NCBI RefSeq assembly: GCF_009380135.2
Contig: NZ_WHUT02000014.1
Location: 38,587-102,586 of the forward strand
Direction: 5' to 3'
DNA length: 64,000 nt
DNA from: Fertoeibacter niger
Lineage (GTDB): Bacteria; Pseudomonadota; Alphaproteobacteria; Rhodobacterales; Rhodobacteraceae
Shown here: positions 1 to 9,084 of the stretch, in pieces
Numbering within the stretch: the first letter of the stretch is position 1
How the letters are laid out: the number at the start of each line of letters is the position of its first letter
Position numbers and translations under genes: made by a program
The notes under the pieces: generated by a model
Told to the model about the DNA's origin: nothing
The model's database searches: none
What the model saw: only the letters and a program-made list of their open reading frames with translations

Positions 1-594
1 TGCCGAAAACGGCAGCGCCAGCACACGGCGGCCCATCAGCATCGCCCAATAGGTGCCGTGGTAGGAATTGGTCACGACAATGGCCCCGCTGGCGATGAAG
101 GCCAGCTTTTCCATGAACGTGCCGCGCAGATTTGACAGAACCGGAATGCCGGGCGGCCAGGCGATGCCATCCGATTTTCCGCCATGGGCATAGATCACCA
201 CCTCATGCTGCGGGGCGGGCAGCCGGTCGAACCGCGGGCAAAGACAGGACGCGCAGGGCACATAGACCGTGCGCGGCACATCGACATCACGGCAGCCCAT
301 CAACGACAGCCGGCCGGCGAATACCTCATGGCGGTAACTGCCGGGGTTGTTGGCGCGCATGCCGACGGCCCAGGTCACGCGGTGGCGGGCTGCGGATGTG
401 TGGTGCAGCACTGCGGCCAGCGCCTGCGCATAGACCTGCCCGCCGCCCAGTATCGCCACATCGCAGGGCGGCGCGTCGGCGCCAAAGTTCTGCACCACGG
501 TATCGGTGCCAAAATCCAGCCAGCGTGACGGCGTGGTCACGCGGTCGCCGATATTGGTGGTGGCGGACAGATGCTGAAACACATAGCGGGTCAT
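1..594 (-). CDS. Polysaccharide pyruvyl transferase family protein (partial, 3' end outside window)
   Basis: Reading the minus strand from an ATG at 594 gives 198 codons with no stop before the window edge, so the C-terminus is missing. Visible landmarks are an N-terminal NIGD segment (about residues 14-17), a glycine-rich ILGGGQ strand end near residue 45, and a late VTNSYHGTYWAMLMG segment followed by a hydrophobic strand (LALPFS). This pattern (NxGD near the start, then SxxHGxxxAxxxG near the end) is typical of the CsaB/WcaK-like fold that moves pyruvate onto, or otherwise modifies, surface glycans. The real substrate cannot be told. It is divergent from the AEC transporter gene across about 80 bp. 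Confidence 0.75.
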   Translation of the reverse strand, partial: MTRYVFQHLSATTNIGDRVTTPSRWLDFGTDTVVQNFGADAPPCDVAILGGGQVYAQALAAVLHHTSAARHRVTWAVGMRANNPGSYRHEVFAGRLSLMGCRDVDVPRTVYVPCASCLCPRFDRLPAPQHEVVIYAHGGKSDGIAWPPGIPVLSNLRGTFMEKLAFIASGAIVVTNSYHGTYWAMLMGRRVLALPFSA

Positions 595-673
595 CGCGCC
601 AGACTGCCCGGGTGGCCTTGCATCTGCAAGCGCGGCGTGAAAGCCTTGGCCCGACGTGTCACGGAAAGACCCG

Positions 674-1600
674 ATGCTGCCGATCCTGATGAAAACGCTG
701 CCGTTCTTTGCGCTGATCGGGCTGGGCTTCTGGGCCGGGCGCGTGCGGTTCTTTTCACCCGAGGCAACGGCCTATCTGACGAAATTCGTGTTCTATTTCG
801 CGCTGTCGGCCATGCTGTTCCGCTTTGCCGCCAACCTGTCGCTGGCCGAGATATACTCCACCCGTTTCGCACTGGCCTATCTGACCGGCTGCACGGTGGT
901 CTATCTGCTGGCCTTTGGCGTGGCGATGCTGCGGCGCATCAGCATTGCCGAAGGCGCGGTCGAGGCGCAGTGCGCCGTCATCGGCAACACCGGCTTTCTG
1001 GGCGTGCCGATGCTGGTGGTGCTGCTGGGCGCGCAGGCGGCCGGGCCGGTGCTGATGGTGCTTTCCATCGACCTGATCGTGTTTTCCAGTGTGATCACCC
1101 TGATCATCACCGCGACGCGCGAGGGGCGGATGCGGCTGGGCATCGTCAAGGTGCTGGGGATGGGGCTGCTGAAAAACCCGATGATCGTGTCGATGGTGTT
1201 GGGGCTGGCATGGTCGGGCACCGGCATGGCCGTGCCCGCGCCGGTGAATGATTTTCTGGGCCTGCTGGGGGCTGCCGCCACGCCGGGGGCGCTGTTTGCC
1301 ATCGGCGCATCGCTGGCCACCAAATCGGCGGAACGGGTGCAGGTGGCGGCCTGGCTGAGTTTCTGCAAGCTGATCCTGCACCCGCTGGCCGTGGCGTTTT
1401 GTGCGCTGGTGCTGTTCAAGGTGGAACGCGAGGCGGCGGGCGTGATGATCGCGGCGGCCTCGCTGCCGGTGGCCGGGAATGTCTATATCCTGGCCCAGCA
1501 TTACGGGGTGGCCCCGCAAAGGGTGTCGGCCTCGATACTGATTTCAACGGCGGTCAGCATTCTGACCGTATCGGCGGTGATCGCTTGGGTCACGGCCTGA
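674..1600 (+). CDS. AEC family transporter (auxin efflux carrier type)
   Basis: The 308-residue protein is almost entirely hydrophobic, with about ten membrane segments in two halves split by a short polar loop, as in the AEC/bile-acid-sodium-symporter fold. A GNTGFLGVPM segment in the first half and AGNVYILAQHYG near the C-terminus are the conserved helix-break motifs of this family. AEC proteins are secondary carriers, often for organic acids; the substrate here is unknown. I chose the ATG at 674 because GGAAAG lies just upstream; a GTG at 656 would add six residues. The gene ends 10 bp before fghA and probably shares its transcript. Confidence 0.85.
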   Translation: MLPILMKTLPFFALIGLGFWAGRVRFFSPEATAYLTKFVFYFALSAMLFRFAANLSLAEIYSTRFALAYLTGCTVVYLLAFGVAMLRRISIAEGAVEAQCAVIGNTGFLGVPMLVVLLGAQAAGPVLMVLSIDLIVFSSVITLIITATREGRMRLGIVKVLGMGLLKNPMIVSMVLGLAWSGTGMAVPAPVNDFLGLLGAAATPGALFAIGASLATKSAERVQVAAWLSFCKLILHPLAVAFCALVLFKVEREAAGVMIAAASLPVAGNVYILAQHYGVAPQRVSASILISTAVSILTVSAVIAWVTA

Positions 1601-1610
1601 GAAGGAGAGC

Positions 1611-2444
1611 ATGATGAAAACACTGTCGGAAAACCGCGCTTTCGGGGGGGTGCAGGGCGTCTATTCCCACGCATCGACGGCCTGCGGCTGCGACATGACC
1701 TTTGGCCTGTTCCTGCCCGAAGAGGCGGAGCGCGAACCCGTGCCGGTGGTCTGGTATCTGTCGGGCCTGACCTGCACGCATGAAAACGCGATGGTCAAGG
1801 CGGGCGCACAGAAATGGGCGGCGACCGAGGGCGTGGCTTTGGTGTTCCCCGATACTTCGCCGCGCGGCGAGGGCGTGGCGAATGACGCCGCCTATGATCT
1901 GGGGCAGGGGGCGGGGTTTTATGTGAACGCCACCGAAAAGCCCTGGGCCCCGCATTTCCGCATGTGGGATTACGTGACCGAGGAACTGCCCCGCCTGCTG
2001 TTCAGCGCCTTCCCCGTGGATGAGGCGCGGCAGGCGATCACCGGGCATTCGATGGGCGGCCATGGCGCGCTGACCATCGCGATGAGCTTTCCGGGCCGGT
2101 TCCGGTCGGTTTCCGCCTTTGCACCCATCGCCAACCCCACGGCAAGCGACTGGGGCCGCAAGCAATTCGCCGCCTATCTGGGCAAGGACGAGGCGAAATG
2201 GGCTGCCCATGACGCGACCCTGCTGATGAAAAAGCGCGGCTTTGATGGCCCGATCCTGATTGATCAGGGGGCATCGGACCAGTTTCTAGACCTTTTGAAG
2301 CCCGAAGCTTTGGCCGAGGCCATGATGGCACGGCGGCAGAACGGCGCCTTCCGCATGCAGAAGGGGTATGACCACAGCTATTTCTTCGTCAGCACCTTCA
2401 TGGAGGATCACATCGGCTTTCACGCCTCGGCGCTTTATGCCTGA
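1611..2444 (+). CDS. fghA: S-formylglutathione hydrolase
   Basis: This 277-residue alpha/beta hydrolase of the esterase D family splits S-formylglutathione into formate and glutathione, the last step of glutathione-dependent formaldehyde detoxification. The nucleophile elbow GHSMGG places Ser147; Asp223 (in ASDQF) and His255 (in YDHSYFF) complete the triad. [10 protein letters not shown] near residue 51 is the conserved segment that shapes the oxyanion hole. AAGGAGAG sits upstream of two adjacent ATG codons; I use the first. The partner alcohol dehydrogenase (adhC) and Gfa are not next to it, so the pathway is split in this genome. The next gene starts inside its last codons. Confidence 0.95.
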   Translation: MMKTLSENRAFGGVQGVYSHASTACGCDMTFGLFLPEEAEREPVPVVWYLSGLTCTHENAMVKAGAQKWAATEGVALVFPDTSPRGEGVANDAAYDLGQGAGFYVNATEKPWAPHFRMWDYVTEELPRLLFSAFPVDEARQAITGHSMGGHGALTIAMSFPGRFRSVSAFAPIANPTASDWGRKQFAAYLGKDEAKWAAHDATLLMKKRGFDGPILIDQGASDQFLDLLKPEALAEAMMARRQNGAFRMQKGYDHSYFFVSTFMEDHIGFHASALYA

Positions 2445-2907
2445 GCCGGGCGAACGGGGCGCGATCTATATCGACGCCGATGCCTGCCCGGTCAAGGCCG
2501 AGGCAGAGCGTGTGGCCGTGCGGCACGGGATGCGGATGTTCGTGGTGTCGAACGGCGGCATCCGGCCCTCGGCGCATCCGCTGGTGGAAAGCGTGTTCGT
2601 GCCCGACGGGCCGGATGTGGCCGACATGTGGATCGCCGACCGGGCGGGTGCGGGCGATGTGGTGGTGACAGGGGATATTCCGCTGGCCGCCAAATGCGTG
2701 GCGGCAGGCGCGCTGGTGGTGAAACACAACGGCGAGATGCTGACCGGCGCGAATATCGGCAATGCGCTTGCCACGCGCGACCTGATGCAGGATCTGCGGT
2801 CGGCAGACCCGTTTCGCCAAGGCGGCGGGCGGCCGTTTTCCAAGGCCGACCGTTCGCGTTTTCTGGAAACGCTTGACCGCGCGGTAAGGGCGGCAAAGGC
2901 GCGCTGA
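2437..2907 (+). CDS. UPF0178 (YaiI/YqxD) family protein
   Basis: The 156-residue product opens with [11 protein letters not shown], the hallmark of the YaiI/YqxD family (DUF188), which has a PIN-like nuclease fold. Further acidic residues (DVADMWIAD and TGDIPLA) fit a metal-binding pocket. The biochemical role of the family is not established. The ATG at 2437 overlaps the last eight bases of fghA, so translation is probably coupled; a longer reading frame from 2368 would run deep into fghA and is unlikely. Confidence 0.85.
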   Translation: MPEPGERGAIYIDADACPVKAEAERVAVRHGMRMFVVSNGGIRPSAHPLVESVFVPDGPDVADMWIADRAGAGDVVVTGDIPLAAKCVAAGALVVKHNGEMLTGANIGNALATRDLMQDLRSADPFRQGGGRPFSKADRSRFLETLDRAVRAAKAR

Positions 2908-2956
2908 TGTCGCGGGCGGAACAGATTTCCGCGCCCGGGCGCGGTGATCTGGCGGC

Positions 2957-3901
2957 ATGATACCCGGCCCGCAACGCACCGTTCTGATCGGCATCCTCTG
3001 CGCTGTGGCGGGATCGGCGGTGTTTTCGATCAACGATCTGGCGATCAAGGCGCTGTCTTCGGATTATGCGCTGCATCAGGTGATCCTGACGCGCAGCCTG
3101 ATCAGCCTGTGCTGCCTTGCGCTGATCATCTGGCTGACCGGCACCGGCTTTGCCCAGTTGCGCACCCGGCGGCGCGGCCCGCACCTGCTGCGCGTGGGCT
3201 TTGTGCTGGTGTCAAATGTCACGTATTTTCTGGGGCTTGCGGCGTTGCCACTGGCCGATGCCGTGGCCATCGCCTTTGTCAGCCCGCTGCTGGTGACGGG
3301 GCTGTCGGTGATCTTTTTGGGCGAAAAGGTCGGCCCGCGCCGCTGGGCCGCCGTGGCCGTGGGCCTGCTGGGCGTCATCATCATGCTGCGGCCCGGGGCG
3401 GGGGCCATTCAGCCTGCGGCCATTCTGGTGCTGATCTCGGCGCTGACCTATGCCGCCGCCAACATGATGACGCGGCACATGCGGGTGACGGAAAGCGCAT
3501 TCGCCATGAATTTTTATGTGCAGCTTGGCTTTATCGTGGTCAGCACCGCCATGGGCCTGACGGTGGGCAATGGCAGCTTGGCCGGGGCCGCCGACCCGTC
3601 ACTGGCCTTTCTGTTCCGCGCATGGATCTGGCCACCCGTGGCCGACTGGCCCGCGTTTCTGGCCACCGGCATGTCGGTGGCCGTGGGCGGTCTGCTGATC
3701 TCGCAGGCCTATCGCACGGTCGAGGCGGCGGTAGTGGCCCCGTTCGAATACACCGCCATGCCACTGGCGATTTTCTGGGGCGTGGTGGTCTTTGGCACAT
3801 GGCCCGACCTGACCGCAGCCTTCGGCATTGCGCTGATCTGCGGGGCGGGGCTTTATACCGCCTGGCGCGAGACGGCAAAGAAGAAGGAGCGGCTGGCATG
3901 A
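2957..3901 (+). CDS. EamA/DMT family permease
   Basis: This 314-residue protein has ten predicted membrane helices in two EamA repeats of about 140 residues each; each repeat ends in a helix with LGEKVG-type or FGTWP-type boundary residues. Drug/metabolite transporters of this kind export amino acids, nucleotides or other small metabolites. No residue reveals the substrate. Its stop codon overlaps the start of the HAD hydrolase gene (ATGA), so the two are translationally coupled. A second, distinct EamA permease lies at 5642-6613 on the other strand. Confidence 0.88.
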   Translation: MIPGPQRTVLIGILCAVAGSAVFSINDLAIKALSSDYALHQVILTRSLISLCCLALIIWLTGTGFAQLRTRRRGPHLLRVGFVLVSNVTYFLGLAALPLADAVAIAFVSPLLVTGLSVIFLGEKVGPRRWAAVAVGLLGVIIMLRPGAGAIQPAAILVLISALTYAAANMMTRHMRVTESAFAMNFYVQLGFIVVSTAMGLTVGNGSLAGAADPSLAFLFRAWIWPPVADWPAFLATGMSVAVGGLLISQAYRTVEAAVVAPFEYTAMPLAIFWGVVVFGTWPDLTAAFGIALICGAGLYTAWRETAKKKERLA

Positions 3902-4521
3902 CCCCATCAGCGGTGGTGTTCGACATCGGCAATGTGCTGATCACCTGGAACCCCGAGCGGTTCTATGATGCGCAACTGGGCGAGGCGCGGCGGCGCGAAC
4001 TGTTCGCCGCCGTCGATCTGCACGGCATGAATGACCGGATCGACGCCGGCGCGCTGTTCCGCGAAACCATCTATGAACTGGCCGACCAGACGCCGGAGTG
4101 GGCGACCGAAATCCGCTGGTGGCATGATCACTGGATCGACATGGCCGCGCCCCGGATCGAGCATTCCATCGCCCTGCTGCGCGCGCTGCGGGCCAAGGGC
4201 GTGCCGGTGTTCGCCCTGACGAATTTCGGCATCCACAGCTTTGCCTATGCGAAAACGCAGTATGACTTTCTGGGCGAATTTGACCGGGCCTATGTCTCGG
4301 GCCACATGGGCGTGATCAAACCCGACCCAAGGATTTTCGAGATGGTGGAACAGGATTGCGGGATTGCCCCCGAAGCCCTGCTGTTCACCGATGACCGCGC
4401 CGACAACATCGCCGCCGCCACGGCGCGCGGCTGGCAGGTGCATCTGTTCGCGGGGCCGCAGGGCTGGGCCACGCGGCTGGTGGCGGCGGGGTTGCTGACA
4501 GCAGAGGAGGCCGGGCTATGA
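3898..4521 (+). CDS. HAD-superfamily hydrolase, YihX-like (FDxGN type)
   Basis: The 207-residue protein carries the four HAD motifs: motif I FDIGNV with the nucleophile Asp9, motif II ALTNF, motif III lysine in VIKPDPRIF, and motif IV LFTDDRADNI. The usual second aspartate of motif I (D+2) is Gly11, as in the YihX-like class whose known member is a sugar-1-phosphate phosphatase. Substrate unknown. The gene overlaps its neighbours on both sides by ATGA junctions, placing it in one operon with the EamA permease and the ornithine-cyclodeaminase-like gene. Confidence 0.85.
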   Translation: MTPSAVVFDIGNVLITWNPERFYDAQLGEARRRELFAAVDLHGMNDRIDAGALFRETIYELADQTPEWATEIRWWHDHWIDMAAPRIEHSIALLRALRAKGVPVFALTNFGIHSFAYAKTQYDFLGEFDRAYVSGHMGVIKPDPRIFEMVEQDCGIAPEALLFTDDRADNIAAATARGWQVHLFAGPQGWATRLVAAGLLTAEEAGL

Positions 4522-5429
4522 GCGTGGAAATCATCGGGCCAGAGGCGGAGGCGCATATTTCCTGGGCGGGGTTGACGGATGCGCTGGAGGCGGGCCACCG
4601 CCTGCCCCGCGCCGAGATTGCCGATATTTTCCTTTATCGTGGCAAGGATACGCTTCTGTCGCGCGCCGCCTGGATCGACGGGCTGGGGCAACTGGTGAAA
4701 ACCGCCACGATCTTTCCCGGCAATACGGCGCATGGGCTGGCCTCGGTCAACGGGGCGGTGAACCTTTATTCCGACCGCGAAGGCACGCTTGAGGCGTTGG
4801 TCGATTTCCACCTTGTCACCAAATGGAAAACCGCCGGTGACAGCCTGCTGGCCGCTAAGCGGCTGGCCCGGCCCGACAGCCGCAATATCCTGCTGGTCGG
4901 TGCAGGCACCGTGGCGCGCAACATGGTCGCCGCCTATGCCAGCCATTTCGCTGATGCGCGTTTTGTTGTCTGGAACCGTTCCCCGGCCGCGGCGCAGGCC
5001 ATGGCCGGGCCGCATGTCCGCGCGACCGATGATCTGGAGGCCGCCGTGCGGCAGGCCGACATCATCTGCACCGCCACGATGAGCCATGAGCCGCTGATCC
5101 GCGGCGACTGGCTGCGCCCCGGCACGCATCTTGACCTGATCGGAGCCTACCGCCCCGACATGCGCGAGGCTGATGACACCGCCCTGCAACGTGCGCGAAT
5201 TTTCGTCGATTCGCGCGCCACGACCCTGCACCACATCGGCGAGCTGAAAGACCCGCTTGCGCGCGGGGTCATCGCCGAAACCGATGTGATCGCCGATTTC
5301 TATGACATGGCGTCCGGCCGCTTTGCCCGCCAGTCGCCCGATGACATCACGCTGGCCAAGAACGGCGGCGGTGCCCATCTGGACCTGATGACAGCCGCCT
5401 ATATCGCCGGGGCGTGGCGGGCCCGTTGA
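4518..5429 (+). CDS. Ornithine cyclodeaminase / mu-crystallin family protein
   Basis: The 303-residue product has the N-terminal substrate domain of the OCD/mu-crystallin family and a Rossmann segment (LLVGAGTVA near residue 126) for NAD(P). The lysine of GQLVKTATIFPGN matches the conserved substrate lysine, and DLIGAYRPDMRE is the usual late motif. Members act as ornithine cyclodeaminases, ketimine reductases or alanine dehydrogenases, so the exact reaction is open. It ends an overlapping set with the HAD hydrolase and EamA genes. An intergenic GGATATTT repeat follows directly after its stop. Confidence 0.85.
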   Translation: MSVEIIGPEAEAHISWAGLTDALEAGHRLPRAEIADIFLYRGKDTLLSRAAWIDGLGQLVKTATIFPGNTAHGLASVNGAVNLYSDREGTLEALVDFHLVTKWKTAGDSLLAAKRLARPDSRNILLVGAGTVARNMVAAYASHFADARFVVWNRSPAAAQAMAGPHVRATDDLEAAVRQADIICTATMSHEPLIRGDWLRPGTHLDLIGAYRPDMREADDTALQRARIFVDSRATTLHHIGELKDPLARGVIAETDVIADFYDMASGRFARQSPDDITLAKNGGGAHLDLMTAAYIAGAWRAR

Positions 5430-5430
5430 G

Positions 5431-5467
5431 GGCATTTTCTGTCTTGAAATATCCCCGCCGGAGGCCT
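5431..5467 (-). repeat. Dispersed GGATATTT intergenic element, copy 1
   Basis: Read on the minus strand this stretch goes GGCCTCCGGCGG, then GGATATTTCAAGACAGAAAA, then TGCC. The same core (CGGGGGATATTT, a four-base spacer, then ACAGAAAATG) recurs at 24199, and related cores occur at 28015, 37480, 43360, 58062, 58163 and 61830. It lies in the short gap between the OCD-family gene and tRNA-Pro. Confidence 0.75.
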
Positions 5468-5506
5468 CGACACTGGCGACATGCGCCTGAGGTGAAATCG
5501 GGAAAT

Positions 5507-5583
5507 TGGTCGGAGCGAGAGGATTCGAACCTCCGACCCCCTGCTCCCGAAGCAGGTGCGCTACCAGGCTGCGCTACGCTCCG
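5507..5583 (-). tRNA. tRNA-Pro (anticodon CGG)
   Basis: On the minus strand a 77-base cloverleaf can be drawn. The 7-bp acceptor stem pairs CGGAGCG with CGCTCCG, the discriminator base is A and the CCA end is encoded. The anticodon stem CCTGC/GCAGG closes the loop TTCGGGA, so the anticodon is CGG, which reads CCG proline codons. The T arm contains GGTTCGAATCC. The D-loop sequence (AGCGCAGCCTGGTAGCGC) is the usual proline form. Confidence 0.97.
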
Positions 5584-5641
5584 ACCGTGGAGCGGGGGTT
5601 AAACCTTCGCTGCGGCATTTGCAAGGGGGATGGCGGCAGTT

Positions 5642-6613
5642 TCACTCCGCCCGGTCACGGGCCTCGCGGCGGTTCAACATCACCGAAATGCGCGGCATCA
5701 GGCCGGTGTCATGCCGGCTGCGCGACTGCAGCACGGGCTGGTTTTCAGACACATGGCCCTTGTCCTCGCGCAGCACGATGTAGATGCCCGAAGCGATGAT
5801 GATCGCGGCACCCAGGATGGTCAGCGTGTCGGGAGATTCGTCAAAGATCGCATAGCCAAAGATCGCCGCCCAGATCATCTGCGAATATTGCATCGGGGCC
5901 ACGATCACCGCCTCGGCGGCGCGATAGGCGGCAATCACCAGCAGCATGGCCACGAAACCGAACAGCGCGATGATGCCCAGCATGCCGATATGCTCGATGG
6001 GCATCGGCTTGTAAACAAAGGGCAAAGCCAGCCCCAGCACCACAAAGTTCGCCATCATCGGATAGATCAGCAGCACGGCAGACCGCTCATCCTGGCCGAT
6101 CTTGCGCACGATCACCGAGGCGAGGGATGAAAACACCGCCGCCGTCAGCGCCGCCAGATGCCCAAGCGCCAGATCGGCCCCGCCCGGGCGCAGCACGATC
6201 AGCACGCCCACCAGCCCCACCAGAATCGCAGCACCGCGCCGCATGCCCACTTTCTCGCCCAGAATCGGGATAGCCAGCAGCGTTATCAGCAAGGGCGCGG
6301 CAAACAGGATCGCATAGGTCTGCGCCAGCGGCAGCGTGGAAAACGCATAGAACGCCGACACCCCGGTGATCAGCGACGAGATGGTGCGGATCGCCGTCCA
6401 CCACGGATGCCGGGGCAGCAGGTTGCCATCGGTGCGGTCGGTCAGCAGCATCACCGTGACCAGCGGCAGGCCGAACAGCACGCTGAAAAAGATGATCTGG
6501 ATCGCGGAATATTGCCCGCCGAGGAATTTGACCACCACATCATGCGTGGCAAAGATGGCAAAGGCCAGCAGCGCGTATAGCGCGCCGCGCAGGTTTGATT
6601 TCATGGCGGGCAT
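5642..6613 (-). CDS. EamA/DMT family permease (second copy)
   Basis: The 323-residue protein has ten hydrophobic helices in two EamA halves (ILGEKVGMRRG closes helix four; YAIFDESPD marks the second half), followed by a polar C-terminal tail of about 35 residues ending RDRAE. The N-terminal stretch FAIFATHDVVVKFLGG is typical of a DMT subfamily common in Rhodobacteraceae. AGGAAAG sits about 11 bases before the chosen ATG; an in-frame ATG three codons later is possible. It stands alone between tRNA-Pro and leuB. Confidence 0.88.
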   Translation of the reverse strand: MPAMKSNLRGALYALLAFAIFATHDVVVKFLGGQYSAIQIIFFSVLFGLPLVTVMLLTDRTDGNLLPRHPWWTAIRTISSLITGVSAFYAFSTLPLAQTYAILFAAPLLITLLAIPILGEKVGMRRGAAILVGLVGVLIVLRPGGADLALGHLAALTAAVFSSLASVIVRKIGQDERSAVLLIYPMMANFVVLGLALPFVYKPMPIEHIGMLGIIALFGFVAMLLVIAAYRAAEAVIVAPMQYSQMIWAAIFGYAIFDESPDTLTILGAAIIIASGIYIVLREDKGHVSENQPVLQSRSRHDTGLMPRISVMLNRREARDRAE

Positions 6614-6741
6614 GGGGGCAGGACTTTCCTCAGGCTATCCTGCGGCCAATCTCGCCCGCCCCGCCCCCGAGTGCAAGGTGCAAGCGACAGGGGGCGGACA
6701 CTGATATGCCAGTTCCCGCCCCCTGTTGCGCGAAAGCTTCG

Positions 6742-7851
6742 TCAAAGGCTGGCGTCAAGCGCCGCGATGATCGCGTCGCCCATGCCGGTGGTGGAAATTG
6801 GCGTGCCGCCCTCGGGGCCCATCAGATCGGCGGTGCGCAGACCATCGGCCAGCACCTTTTCCACCGCCGCCTCGACCCGCGCCGCCTCATCCCCCAGATC
6901 AAAGCTGTAGCGCAGCGCCATGGCAAAGCTCAGGATACAGGCGATCGGGTTGGCCAGCCCCTTGCCCGTGATGTCGGGGGCAGAGCCATGCACGGGCTCA
7001 TACAGCGCCTTGGGCCGCCCGTTCGCCGCCGGGGCGCCAAGGCTGGCCGACGGCAGCATGCCCAGGCTGCCGGTCAGCATCGCGGCCAGGTCCGACAGAA
7101 GGTCGCCGAACAGGTTGTCTGTCACGATCACGTCGAACTGTTTGGGCCAGCGCGTCAGCTGCATTGCCCCGGCATCGGCATACATGTGGCTCAGCTCCAC
7201 ATCCGGGTATTCGTTGTCATGCACCCATTGCACCTCTTCGCGCCACAGGATGCCGGATTCCATCACATTGGCCTTCTCCATCGAGCAGACCTTGTTGTTG
7301 CGCCGCCGGGCCAGCTCGAACGCAGAGCGCGCCACGCGGCGAATCTCGTTCGTGGTGTAGCGCTGGGTGTTCACGCCCACGCGTCCGCCCTCGTTGTCGG
7401 GGAAGATACCGCGCGGTTCGCCGAAATAGACGCCGCTGGTCAGTTCGCGCACGATGACGATATCCAGACCTGCCACGATGTCACGCTTCAGGCTGGAAAA
7501 ATCGGCCAGCGCATCAAAGCACTGGGCCGGGCGCAGGTTGGAAAACAGGTCCATCTCCTTGCGCAGGCGCAGCAGGCCGCGTTCGGGTTTCACGCTGAAA
7601 TCAAGTGTGTCGTATTTGGGCCCGCCCACCGCACCCAGCAGCACGGCATCGACCTGCAGCGCCTTGGCCATCGTGTCGTCATGCAGGGGGGTGCCATGCA
7701 CGTCATAGGCACAGCCGCCCACCAGATCTTCGGACACGTCGAAATGCACGCCGCGTTTCGTACCGAACCAGCCGATGATCTTTTTCACCTCGGCCATCAC
7801 TTCGGGGCCGATGCCGTCACCGGCGAGGATGAGAAGGGAGGGATTGGCCAA
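6742..7851 (-). CDS. leuB: 3-isopropylmalate dehydrogenase (TTG start)
   Basis: LeuB oxidises and decarboxylates (2R,3S)-3-isopropylmalate with NAD in leucine synthesis. The 369-residue chain starts [18 protein letters not shown], the standard N-terminus, and keeps the arginine-rich substrate segment ([18 protein letters not shown]), the [11 protein letters not shown] region and the metal aspartates around ADAGAMQL and TDNLFGD. An ATG at 7887 would add 12 residues foreign to the family. A TTG at 7851 preceded by AGGAG with a six-base spacer gives the normal start. leuCD lie 2.3 kb upstream, separated by two other genes and a terminator, so leuB is probably transcribed apart from leuCD. Confidence 0.95.
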   Translation of the reverse strand: MANPSLLILAGDGIGPEVMAEVKKIIGWFGTKRGVHFDVSEDLVGGCAYDVHGTPLHDDTMAKALQVDAVLLGAVGGPKYDTLDFSVKPERGLLRLRKEMDLFSNLRPAQCFDALADFSSLKRDIVAGLDIVIVRELTSGVYFGEPRGIFPDNEGGRVGVNTQRYTTNEIRRVARSAFELARRRNNKVCSMEKANVMESGILWREEVQWVHDNEYPDVELSHMYADAGAMQLTRWPKQFDVIVTDNLFGDLLSDLAAMLTGSLGMLPSASLGAPAANGRPKALYEPVHGSAPDITGKGLANPIACILSFAMALRYSFDLGDEAARVEAAVEKVLADGLRTADLMGPEGGTPISTTGMGDAIIAALDASL

Positions 7852-7862
7852 GATATGCTCCT
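7849..7862 (-). promoter_or_regulatory. Shine-Dalgarno plus TTG that set the leuB start
   Basis: On the minus strand AGGAG (7858-7862) is followed by six bases and then TTG (7849-7851). This is the only good ribosome site near the conserved LeuB N-terminus; the upstream ATG at 7887 lacks one. Confidence 0.75.
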
Positions 7863-8059
7863 GCACAGGTCGGGAAAAGATGTGCAAACGGCCTAGCCGC
7901 TTGGGCGGAAAGGGTCAAGCGGGGCAGGGCGGCGCTGCCTGGCCGGGCGGGCTTTCAAAGGCGTGCTGGTCTGTGGCGGCCACTCTGTGGACGGCGGGCC
8001 GGGCACGCAGCACTGTCGCAACGCTTCGGCAGCGCCCCCTTGCCCGTTCCCCTGCGCTG

Positions 8060-9052
8060 TCAGGGAATCACGATATCGGCCCAGACAGGGGCATGGCGCG
8101 AGGCGGTGCTGGCAGTCGCAGCCAATGCCGTGCCGGGCGCGGGCCGCAGCACCCCCGCCGCGGTGATGCGCAGATCGACCGAGGGCAGCACATAATCCAC
8201 CCGCAGCTTGCCGGGCCCGTCGCGGGCAGAGTAATCGGCGGTCGCGGGGCCATCGGCACCTTGTGGCAGCGGGTCGCGCAGCGCGGGATGCGCCAGCAGG
8301 CTGGCCATGGCGGCCGTGCGGCCCTGCCCGGCATGCAGGTCAAGATTGGCATTGCCCAGCAACACAAACGGTGGGGCGGGCGGCGGCTGCGCCATCTGCC
8401 CGCCCAGCAGCCGCAGCCAGAATGCGGCCTCGTCATGGTTGCGGCGGCCGTTGCGGTCTTCCGGCCCGTCAAACACCGGCGGGGTGGCATGCCAGGCCAG
8501 CAGGCGCAGGCGGCTGCCATCCGGCAGGATCAGCGGCACCTCCCAATGGGCCGTGGTGGACAGGCGCTGCACCGCCCGCACATCCGCCGCCATTTCGGCA
8601 GGCAAATCGGCCCCGGGCAGGTCGCGCCACAAGAGGCCCGAGTAATCTTGCAGCGCGGCCAGGTCAACCGGCAGCCGTGACAGCAGCGCCATCCCCCCGG
8701 CCCCGGCAAAGCGGCCATAGCCCTGGGCATCGCGTGCGCCGCCCCTGCGGCCGTCGCCATCCATGTCCAGCCCCGTGGCCATACCGGTGTTGGGCCGCAG
8801 GGCAAAGCGGTGGGGATAGTCCTGCCCGCCGGATGCCAGCGCATCGGCCAGCGCATGAAGCGCCAGCAGGTCGTGATCATAGTCGATTCCCGTCAGCAGG
8901 ATCGCATCTGCGTCCACCGCCTTGATCATCGCCAGCACCGCCAGCACCTGTGGGTCGTCGCCCCGGCGGATGTCGCGCAACAGCAGACCCGGGCCGCGCC
9001 GCGCAAGTTCAGTGGTATAGGTGGCAATGCGCAATGTGTCGGCCAGCGCCAT
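8060..9052 (-). CDS. Endonuclease/exonuclease/phosphatase (EEP) fold protein
   Basis: The protein begins ADTLRIATYTTELAR, the first strand of the EEP fold, and has SRLPVDL, VLLGNANLDLHAG (the paired Asp/Asn strand) and a final RHAPVWADI (the catalytic histidine region). Expected role is phosphodiester or phosphomonoester hydrolysis outside the cytoplasm. The start is unclear: the ATG at 9052 is conservative, but the codons before it (back to the ATG at 9208, inside the upstream gene) spell a hydrophobic stretch ending LMALA that looks like a signal peptide. It sits between the membrane-protein gene at 9085 and leuB and likely shares their transcript. Confidence 0.7.
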   Translation of the reverse strand: MALADTLRIATYTTELARRGPGLLLRDIRRGDDPQVLAVLAMIKAVDADAILLTGIDYDHDLLALHALADALASGGQDYPHRFALRPNTGMATGLDMDGDGRRGGARDAQGYGRFAGAGGMALLSRLPVDLAALQDYSGLLWRDLPGADLPAEMAADVRAVQRLSTTAHWEVPLILPDGSRLRLLAWHATPPVFDGPEDRNGRRNHDEAAFWLRLLGGQMAQPPPAPPFVLLGNANLDLHAGQGRTAAMASLLAHPALRDPLPQGADGPATADYSARDGPGKLRVDYVLPSVDLRITAAGVLRPAPGTALAATASTASRHAPVWADIVIP

Positions 9053-9084
9053 CAGCGGCAGCAATGCCCCGACAAATCCGGCGA

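Noticed and set aside
5507..5583. tRNA-Pro as an integration site for a genomic island
   Set aside because: No integrase gene and no repeated tRNA end occur nearby.
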